Source of the DNA: Elmis aenea
Lineage: Eukaryota > Arthropoda > Insecta > Coleoptera > Elmidae
DNA length: 64,000 bases
Assembly: GCA_947652605.1 (NCBI GenBank)
Contig: OX393577.1
Location: 1,736,868 to 1,800,867 of the forward strand
Reading direction: 5' to 3'
In this document: piece after piece, positions 19,301 through 26,320 of the stretch
How the letters are laid out: each line of letters begins with the position of its first letter
Position numbering within the stretch: position 1 is the first letter of the stretch
Program-made: the position numbers and the translations under genes
The notes under the pieces: generated by a model
What the model saw: the letters and a program-made list of their open reading frames with translations, nothing else
Told to the model about the DNA's origin: nothing
Databases searched by the model: none

Positions 19301-21270
19301 TGATTTATTTAGAACCTTTTTTTATCCTTTAGTTTTTCTCGTAAATCTTACAGTTTTGAGTAAAAAATTAAATGAGTGAATATGATGTTTATGTTCATAT
19401 TGAGTAGAATTGACGGGCGTTTTAGCGTTGTCGCCGCGTAAGCGTCAAAATGAATTAGCTGTATTATGGTGCCTGTACACCTGAGAGTAAAGTACTCTCG
19501 AGAGTAGCGTCGCCAAGGATACAGCCCCTGAGAGTAACTCGCGATTGGCTGTATCCTTGGCGACGCTACTCTCGAGAGTACTTTACTCTCAGGTGTACAG
19601 GCACCATTACATTATACAATTTCTTGTTCAAAAAATTTTATACTAGATTGTACAGCTGTTGCTAAGTTACAACACGTCTTATGTCGTAAACTGACACTTC
19701 GCGTATGTCAATTTACGACATAAGACGTGTTGTAACTTGGCAACAGCTGTACAATCTAGTATAAAATTTCTTGAACAAGAAATTGTACAAGAAATTGTGT
19801 AATGTAATATAGCCTTTTACACCCGTCACTTCTATCCAATATCGTTTTATATTGGAATATTTGATGGTTCATGTTTACCTATTTAATTTTTTATTCAAAA
19901 ACTGTAGGTTTAACGAGAACAGTTAAACAATAAAAAAAACTTCTAAATAAATCAAGTTTTTAAAGAAAATTTAAAATTGTTAGATTTCAACCCACCAAAA
20001 AGTTCTGATAAAAAAACCAACAGGGGTCGCACTTTTCAGCCCCCTGTGAAGGTGGGAGATGATTAAAAATATTACTATGGGAAACCTTTTATTAAGTATA
20101 AATCTCCCACATTTATCCAAATTTGGGAAATAAAATAAAAATCCAATTTTACCGATCCCTTTTAGGGGGGTGTAACTCCGAAAGGAGACCCTAAGAAAAA
20201 AAATATGAGAGACCCCTCCTAATTTTCGATTAAGTATCACCTCCCGAATTTTTTTACATTATTTAAGAAACATGCTGTATAAAAATAATTTTTAATTGTA
20301 ACACTGAAATTATTTTTGGGATCTGTAAATGTAAATTTAAAAAATAGTACCTACAAAATTACGTTGAGGTTGAGATATTTTATTTTCATTTTAATTTCTA
20401 AAATCCAAATAAAATATATCTTCAGAAAATAAAAAGATGGCCATATAAAAATTTAACTTATAGAGAATAACGATACAAAATAACTTTTAACGAAACGTTA
20501 TCGGTTATTATAACGTTATAAAAATATCGTTACGTTATTGTATAAAAAATTATAGTTGAATCGTTATTATAACGTTATCGGGTATCGTTACGTTACGTTT
20601 TCCATCCCTGCTTAAAACTTCTATTACATTTATAAAACTTTGCTTTCAAAATTTCAACCAAAAATTATCGCAAAGTAGGACAGCCCATTTTGAAACAATC
20701 AAAAGTAAACTCTATGGTACACAATTAGACGACAAACTACCAGTTATTAATAAGAATTTTTGTGAGATACTTGAGTTTTCTGTAATTCAATTGTAAAATT
20801 AAGTAATGCCAAAAATTACATAATTTTGCAATGAAAGAACAAACAAATGTTACATTTTTCTGTTAAGTTTTTTGAATTACAGAACAATAATTTTGCAAGA
20901 GTTTTTTTTTATTAAGACTACCAATTAATTTAACACTAATAAAGTTGTGTGAAAATGAATTTTTATTTTTAATAATTTAATACTTTAATTATCTTACGAT
21001 TACTATCCTTCGGTCAACATTGTTGTAATAAGATTTAAACGTAAAACTATGCAAGGACAACGCTACCTTACCACCGATTTGTACACACCCTGTATGAGGC
21101 GATACATACATTAAAGGCTTTTTTTAAGTAGCAAAATTTGTTAAATTCTAATAAATTTTGCGATGTAGCACAATAAGATGGTAAAACGTACCGTCGATGA
21201 GGGGCCCTTTGTTGGAGCCCGTTGGAAAAATCTCGACATCCTGCCGCCTGGAGCAACACTTGTTGCCCAT
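9469..21270 (-). CDS. Src64B: Src64B, Src-family non-receptor tyrosine kinase (four coding exons)
   Basis: Cytoplasmic, membrane-anchored tyrosine kinase of the Src family. Coding exons on the minus strand are 21270-21192, 17065-16765, 11883-11630 and 10391-9469; they total 1557 nt and join in one frame to 518 residues plus stop. Every junction has GT-AG signals. The N-terminus MGNKCC offers Gly2 for myristoylation and Cys5/6 for palmitoylation. SH3 covers about residues 65-118 (ALYNY, WW pair, GLIPGNFV). SH2 starts near W128, with the phosphotyrosine-binding FLVR at 152-155. The kinase has GRGNFG at 257-262, Lys278, alphaC Glu293, HRDLAARN at 368-375, DFG at 388-390, activation-loop Tyr400 and a C-terminal Tyr513 in PYREVPD. 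From family knowledge, the SH2/linker text and the C-terminus match Src64B rather than Src42A. The SH3-SH2 unique region is intact; the N-terminal unique region is shorter than in Drosophila. Introns 1 and 2 are filled with nested transposons. A non-coding first exon must lie further upstream and was not identified. Confidence 0.96.
10501..11371. mobile_element. TA-flanked element in Src64B intron 3
   Basis: Imperfect inverted ends: AAGGGTGATTGATTGGGAC at left, GTCCCAACCAATCACCCTG at right, each next to TA. 871 bp, AT-rich, no reading frame of note. A similar CAATCACCCTGTATAAAATG end occurs alone near 26181. Confidence 0.75.
11630..11883 (-). CDS. Src64B: Src64B exon 3: SH2 domain
   Basis: 254-nt exon between a TTTTCAG acceptor and a GTGAGT donor. 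It reads WFFENV at the SH2 start, then FLVRPSEHNPHGYSLSV with the phosphotyrosine-binding arginine (residue 155), and ends at LVQAYS. The reading frame runs past the donor to a stop at 11622-11624, which is intronic. Both split codons join correctly with the neighbouring exons (Asp127 and Arg212). Confidence 0.95.
13063..13475 (-). pseudogene. Decayed DDE transposase, Tc1/mariner-like
   Basis: Read on the minus strand, the remnant gives FETYLEDMLGELRLL, a stop, then FQQEGAGPHNARIV, corresponding to the FQQDGAPPH motif that carries a catalytic Asp in this transposase group (Glu here). After a broken stretch comes PVHWPPRSPCLTPM, matching the WPPRSPDLTPLDFFLWG motif, with the catalytic Asp replaced by Cys. 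It ends YATLTENIELLRRKIKNAF to GEHFKQFK, the usual C-terminus, with the stop at 13063-13065. In-frame stops and the lost acidic residues mean no activity. The N-terminal DNA-binding half is missing. Confidence 0.85.
13584..14254 (+). pseudogene. ECM29: Captured three-exon fragment of ECM29 (proteasome adaptor)
   Basis: Three consecutive exons join in frame: 13584-13639 (VTSDTKLFEEGQLGAAPT), 13691-13979 (GNLSMYKELCSLASDL to QEPQKM) and 14033-14254 (LEQYHEEILADLL to TTRILSK). Donors GTACGT, GTAAAA and GTGAGC and acceptors AACAAG, TTTCAG and TTGCAG are all present, and introns are about 50 bp. The protein matches ECM29/ECPAS, a HEAT-repeat scaffold of the 26S proteasome (compare YKELCSLASDL, SKKGAAF, YRYQ, RVRQACC, LFRV). 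About 189 residues of a roughly 1,800-residue protein are present, with no stop or frameshift. Because introns are kept, the DNA was copied from the genome and not from mRNA. Base composition is more GC-rich than the host transposon. It lies antisense within Src64B intron 2. Whether it is expressed is unknown; I class it as a fragment. Confidence 0.9.
14335..15415. repeat. CpG-rich minisatellite of TCG/TTCG units
   Basis: About 1.08 kb made of permuted short blocks such as GTCGTCGTTCGTCGTTC, TTCGGTCGTC, GTTCGCCGCTCGACG and GTCCAACGGTCGTC. It is GC- and CpG-rich inside AT-rich DNA. The left edge grades from TTTG through TTCG to TCG repeats. Because the units almost never form stops, long frames are open on both strands: one of 376 codons at 14328-15458 reads as Arg/Ser-rich RRSSF repeats, while the minus strand reads RRTTNDD-type repeats. 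I regard these as repeat artefacts and not genes. Confidence 0.95.
16238..16667. mobile_element. TA-flanked element, CAGGGTGTTTCTTAAA family
   Basis: 430 bp between TA dinucleotides, with CAGGGTGTTTCTTAAATA at the left and a matching degenerate CGAAACACGCTG end at the right. It has the same family sequence as the arms of 18958-20277 (shared CTCCTTTCGGAGTTAC block). No transposase. It sits 97 bp from the donor of Src64B exon 2. Confidence 0.85.
16765..17065 (-). CDS. Src64B: Src64B exon 2: unique region and SH3 domain
   Basis: 301-nt exon with a polypyrimidine CAG acceptor and a GTAAGT donor. It encodes a short unique region (KIIGGLEARG onward) and the full SH3 domain (VVVALYNYTARD, DWWTVV, GLIPGNFVASE). 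The length is not a multiple of three, so skipping it would break the frame. The exon is bracketed by inverted transposon copies: a 430-bp element ends 97 bp beyond its donor, and oppositely oriented hAT copies lie in the two flanking introns. Confidence 0.95.
19467..19606. mobile_element. Hairpin MITE with TTA flanks
   Basis: 140 bp with 60-bp nearly perfect inverted arms beginning TGGTGCCTGTACACC, a spacer of about 20 bp, and TTA on both sides (19464-19466 and 19607-19609). A 3-bp TTA duplication is typical of PIF/Harbinger-type insertion; the assignment is tentative. Confidence 0.8.
19611..19807. mobile_element. Second hairpin MITE next to the first
   Basis: Arms of about 80-90 bp (ACAATTTCTTGTTCA and TATACTAGATTGTACAGCTG at left, complement at right) around a loop CTGACACTTCGCGTATGTCA. 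There is no coding capacity. It abuts the preceding MITE, so one probably inserted at the other's edge. Confidence 0.75.
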
Positions 21271-21316
21271 GATGTCCTGCTCAGGATTAGTGGTGCCAGT
21301 CGGTAAACACGTTCAT
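21192..21316 (-). CDS. Src64B: Src64B exon 1 (coding part 21270-21192) with 5' leader
   Basis: The exon follows a GTTACAG acceptor at 21317-21323 and ends at a GTACGT donor. The start codon at 21270 gives MGNKCCSRRQDVEIFP, the acylation signal expected of Src64B, which settles the start. The 46-nt leader contains an upstream ATG exactly at the splice acceptor, giving a short frame (MNVFTDWHH, stop at 21287) that closes 16 nt before the real start. Confidence 0.92.
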
Positions 21317-22153
21317 CTGTAACAATTATAATACATTTATAAGTACATCAGTATGCGTTAAACAACGTGAAACTGTGACGTCATATGACTTGCCGCGATT
21401 GTGGTATTGTTCCAACAGATTACCAAATAATCCAAGCGAAATGTTTAAACTAAGCGCTTAAGTAATTAACATATGATTTTAAAATAGAACAAGTGAATAT
21501 TTTTTTAAGCCGACATTAAGTCCAATATTCACATAATCATAAAATAGCAGGATTTATTATTTCCCTTTTTCTCTCCTTTCTAAAATACAATTTTTAAAGA
21601 AATAGTAAATGAAATACTTTTACGTTAATTTTACTATTTGTGGATTATAATTGACTTTTATTAATTGCAACTAAAGTTTTTGCAAAAATATTAGTTTAAT
21701 TATCTTGAAATTTGTAAAATTTTAAAATTTCCTGGGATTCCCGGAAAGATTATTTAAAATTTCCCGTTTCCCGGGTATAAAAAAAGTCCGGGTAATCATT
21801 CAGTCCCCTTCCTTTAAAGAGCGCTCCTAAGTTATTGCACCGCAGTTACAAAGTTGTCAAAATTTGAACTTCAATACGAAAGTTCGCGTTACTTTTTTGT
21901 TTGATAACGATTCACAACAAAAGTCTAAAAGTTATTTCATATCAGTGCCGATACTTTTGAAGAATTTCACTGTATGCGAAATTTTACAGAAATAGGTTGG
22001 TGCTGGCTGACTCTCGACTTGAGAAACACTTGTACAATGCACACAAAATGATTTTTAATTTTCCAAAAATAGTCCGTTCATTGCAGAAAAAGAGCAAATG
22101 AGCTCCTACTTGAAAATGTCACATTAATCATGATTAAAAACTGATAATAAACA
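21317..22153. other. AT-rich DNA upstream of Src64B exon 1
   Basis: Probably the first Src64B intron or leader region. No promoter could be recognised. 21720-21790 contains an old CCCGGGA-rich repeat piece (TTCCTGGGATTCCCGG) that resembles 32280-32345. Confidence 0.5.
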
Positions 22154-22161
22154 GTCTTAAA

Positions 22162-23650
22162 CAGGGCCGGCCCTAGTAAGCGCGGGGCCCGACACAAGGA
22201 CAAGCTGCGGAGCCCCCTCCTCACAAAAAATTATTTATACATTATCATACAAATAATTATTTTTTTAATAAAATTTTGAACAAACAAGCTAAAATAATAT
22301 TCATAAAATTTGACAAATTGACTATGAACGAAGGAAAGCAAAACGGCTCATTTTTTTAAACGAAATAGAAACTTAATTAAAATTAATCTTTCTAAATCTT
22401 TTAATCTTTTAATAGGTTGTCGAAGTCCATCTCCCTCATGACTTCACTTTCAATTGACATAATTGCGAGTGAATTTAAACGTTCTTTAGAAATAGTGGAT
22501 CGTAAATACGTTTTAATTAATTTTAATCTTGAAAAACTTCTTTGGCCCGCAGAGACTGTTACCAGTATACTAAGGAAGATCCTTAGTGCAATAAATAAAT
22601 TTGGAAACGAGGTTGGACGATTATTACAAGCCAAATATTTAAGTATTTGTAAAGGATTGCAACAACTTTGTGGAATAGTTACTTTTAAAGCTTCTATTTC
22701 TTCCGCCAACATGAATACATTTAAGTCCACCGATTCGCCGTATTTTAAAGCGATTTGTAAATCAGCAGCACATTTTAATATAGTGTCTTTGGATTGATTG
22801 TAAAATGTTCATAAAAAAACTAAATAAATCTATGGTTTCTTTTAATTGTTTAAATCGAGGTTGACGAGACTGCAGTGTTTTATCAAACACTTGATTTTGT
22901 TATTTGTTCTTTTTTTGTTGTCTATAATGTATTATTCAATGTTCTGCTGCTTTGATCAGCAGCTTTCTGTCTCATGGCATTTTTTGTTTGTGGACAATAA
23001 AGATTTTTATTATTATTATTATTAAAACAGTTTATTTTGCATGTTTCCTTTGCATCAACAACAGGGTCGTCTGAGGACTCGTATACAAATTGCCTTTTGC
23101 GTTTGCATAAACGTTTCAACTGGAATTGTGGAACAACATCTAAATCTTTTGCAAGATCATTTGCACCGATTAATACATCTTTAAAACCTCTGTCTCGGTA
23201 CACTTCTAGCCATTTGCGCAATTTTGCAAAAGTAAGTATTCCCAAAGGCAGATCTGAGATTTCACTTTGTAATTCTTTGCTTACTACGTTTACTTGGAAA
23301 AGCAAATCATGCCAGAAAACTAAAGATACCAAGAATTTGTAATCTTTCATTTAAGTAGCCAAAGGTTCTGCTTCACTTTTTGCGTTTCCGTAAACGTTTC
23401 AACTGGAATTATTTCACGAAAGCTTTTGTTAATTGATTTGATGATAATATTTGATAAATAATCTATTATATTACTGTGGTATAGTTTATTTATTAAGTTT
23501 AGTATTTCACTATTGAACAATAACTTTTTTTAAGTGATGTGATAGAGAATTGCTTTTTTTTCTATGCTATTAATAAGCATTGTAATTTTATTTTTTGAGC
23601 GCGGGGCCCTAGGCGAGGGAATAGGTGGAATGTGCTTAAGGCCGGCCCTG
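22162..23650 (-). mobile_element. hAT element with decayed ZMYM/TTF-type transposase
   Basis: Terminal inverted repeats CAGGGCCGGCCCTAG and GGCCGGCCCTG; flanking 8 bp GTCTTAAA and GTCATATA agree at six positions, as an aged target duplication would. The GCGGGGCCC motif lies near both ends. Two transposase fragments are on the minus strand. About 1.5 kb, shorter than a full-length autonomous hAT element. Confidence 0.9.
22401..23350 (-). pseudogene. hAT transposase remnant, ZMYM1/TTF-like
   Basis: 23350-22922 encodes SLVFWHDLLFQVNVVSKELQ and a YRDRGFKDVL stretch typical of this hAT transposase group. 22730-22401 encodes the C-terminal dimerisation region (TVSAGQRSFSRLKLIKTYLR, then ERLNSLAIMSIE). 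The middle is broken by stops and a low-complexity NNNNNKN insertion, and the N-terminal zinc finger and most of the catalytic core are absent. It is inactive as it stands. Confidence 0.85.
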
Positions 23651-23658
23651 GTCATATA

Positions 23659-26320
23659 AATTTAGGTTTGAAAAACCTAATGCAAGGTGTTAACAGTTTC
23701 ATGTAGTAAAGAGTGTACATAAAGTTTAAATTATTCAGAAAATTAAATGTTATACAGGTAATATTAATATTCACAAATGCGTGAAGTGAAAAATTTTGCA
23801 ATATTTATTTATCTCGTAAAACCACAATTAACAGTTTTAATTGCTGTTATACTACATACGTAACATATGTACATGACAGGTATAAAAGTCATTGATAGTA
23901 TGGCCACTCGTGCCCTATAAGAAATAATTTCCATTTAACACAAACTACTTTGACCTTAGAAAAGCATCTAACGGTACACATTCGACTAACTATAGCAAGC
24001 GTTAGCTGTGGCACTAATACGGTAGATTTACATCAAAGGTTTAAAAATTAATATGCGCATATTTAAGTTTGAACCCATCACAAACCACACTTATGTGTTA
24101 CTTAAAAAAAAACTAATGGTACTCAACGAAACAGTAGCCGTGATACTTTAAATAAATAAAAAGAATATGCAACTAGTTTGAAATAGATTTCTAGTAAAAC
24201 GCGTTAAACAAACAAACATATCTTATCAGTAAGGCGGTATGATAAAAGATATCAAAATTCCAATATTAGATTAACAAAACGGAATATTTAATACAAAGTA
24301 ATGAATTAAAACGTATTCAGGGATGGTCGGAATTTTGTACATTACAATCCAAAAAATTACCATGCAATGAAAAAAAAAATTAAATTACAAAAACTCACCA
24401 AATATTTTAAAATGTGAAACTTTGTACACCTAGACTACAAGTTGGTAGTGTTTCTAACTTATCATCGAACAGAATTGTATGTATTTATTACACTCGCATT
24501 TAAAACAACATCTTCAACTGTTCAAAATTTTTGTTACCGAACAATTCGACAACAAAACATTAACTGATTAAATACCATATTAGTGTAACATTAGTGTTAT
24601 CAATAGATATGGTTTAATCAAACGTCACGCTAATGCACAGGTACAAAAAGTACAGAACACGGAGAATTCATACTATACAGGAAGTTACATATTTGCATTG
24701 CCGAAACTTTGTACTTATAAATTTAGATTATTGCAATGATACCATGTACAAGATGATAAAAACTTAAAACGTGTCGTGTTCATAGTGACCCAGTAAAGTG
24801 ATATAAACATGTTTTTAAGAGCCTAGTTTAAATGAAGATTAATTTAAATGCAGAATTGTCAGGAACACACCTCTGTAGTATGTAATATAAAACAGTAAAA
24901 AAATTCTTCGTGAAATCTACATATATGATCAGTCTGTACAAAACAAGAACAACCGATAGCACAAATTATACTAAGTGAATACGTAAAAAAAAGGGCTTTC
25001 AAAGGCTACGTTGACTAAACAAGAATATATTTCTTCTTTTGTGCTTTAGCAATAGTTTGCGCATTTTAAACTAATAAATAAATTAAGAAAAAGTGCCATG
25101 AAACTTCCATAATATGTAAGAAGTGTTAACTCAACGATGACCCAAATACTTTGTTATTGTCATTCACAATATCGTTAACCATATGTTGGATAAACCAGTA
25201 ACAGCTACCTCTTAGACCAATTGAAATAATAATCATAGTTATTAATCAATGAACACTTACAAATGCATTATTAATTCAAAATGAATATTGCTACATGAGC
25301 TTTGATTAAAAATTGTCTTGTCCAGTAAATCATACATTTGCAGTTTAAACTGTACTAATATAGGTAAAAAGATGTACTCAAACTCATACCAAAAATTTCT
25401 ACACAAACTTTTTCGAGCGCAAACGTTCTACGTAACCCGGGGAGTAAAAAAAAACTTATTTGAACGTCTATTACTTGTCACGTTAATAAATTCGTAAAAA
25501 TGAACTTTAATAACGAAGAAAAACGCGATATGCTACGAATTTTTTATTCTATATAGTCAAGTCAACGATATGCAGAAACATATCCAGAAAGAAGACAACC
25601 CTCGCACACATATTTTTGTACGTTGGACAGAAACCTAGGAAAATTTGGGACATTTGCCAAAAATATACTCTTAAGACTTTTGGTTTGTTTATTGGTTGTC
25701 AATTGTCATGGAAACAACATAAACTACAACGACCGGCCTACCTGATTTATAATGGTTATTTTTTTAAATTTGACAATGAATAAAGAAGTAAAATACCATG
25801 TGTGATACATCAGTGAATTCAGAAAAATAAATGCTACTTGATTATGTAAATAGCAAAAATTGCGCCCATAAAAAAAAATAAAGCTGGTCGTCATAAAACA
25901 AAAACGAATCGATCTAGGAAAAATTTGTGACCCCCATCCGATTCGGCTTAAAAAGTTGCTTGAGCAACGTTTTTACACATTTAAAATATTTTGTACTCTA
26001 AACGAGTTAAAGGAGATTTTCAAAAATCGTATTTTCCGGGTTTTCCTAATTTTCTCGGATACCGTTTGAGATATTTCCAATTTCTCTTTGGAATATTATT
26101 GAGCACGAAATTTAGCAACTTTGCCAAATTTAAACCTGTCTCTAGCTACTATAATAAGCGAGATCCCCATGCTCAAATTTCAATCACCCTGTATAAAATG
26201 TTTATGTGATTTTAAGCTTTTTTAAAAGAAATTAAAATAGCTATTTTTTATACACATATTTTTGAAAATGCTAAAACAATCTACAAAGTGCAAGTTAAGT
26301 AATACTTTCAATAAAATTTA
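23659..26320. other. AT-rich intergenic DNA
   Basis: No gene recognised. A CAGGGATGG-type hAT end occurs at 24318 without a clear partner, and a CAATCACCCTG-TA end lies near 26181-26195. Confidence 0.5.

Larger units (their letters stand above)
18958..20277. mobile_element. Long-TIR element nested in hAT copy B
   Basis: Starts CAGGGTGTTTCTTAAATAAT and ends ATTTAAGAAACATGCTG, with TA on both sides. Arms of about 300-400 bp (18958-19340 and 19970-20277) are inverted copies; both contain the CTCCTTTCGGAGTTACACC block. The centre holds two further hairpin elements. It has no intact frame; the frame at 20240-19980 only reads the arm. Confidence 0.88.
18812..20610 (+). mobile_element. hAT-type element copy B (CAGGGATGGAA family)
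   Basis: Ends CAGGGATGGAATAAC and TTTTCCATCCCTG with a perfect 8-bp target duplication CTTAAAAC (18804-18811 and 20611-20618). Terminal parts are homologous to copy A in inverted orientation. The interior 18958-20277 is a TA-flanked element of another family. No transposase. Confidence 0.94.
17066..21191 (-). other. Src64B intron 1 with nested transposons
   Basis: A 4.1-kb intron. 17066-18811 is AT-rich and shows no gene. 18812-20610 is a hAT-type element with further insertions. 20619-21191 is AT-rich and has one TA-flanked CACCCTG end near 21088. Confidence 0.8.
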
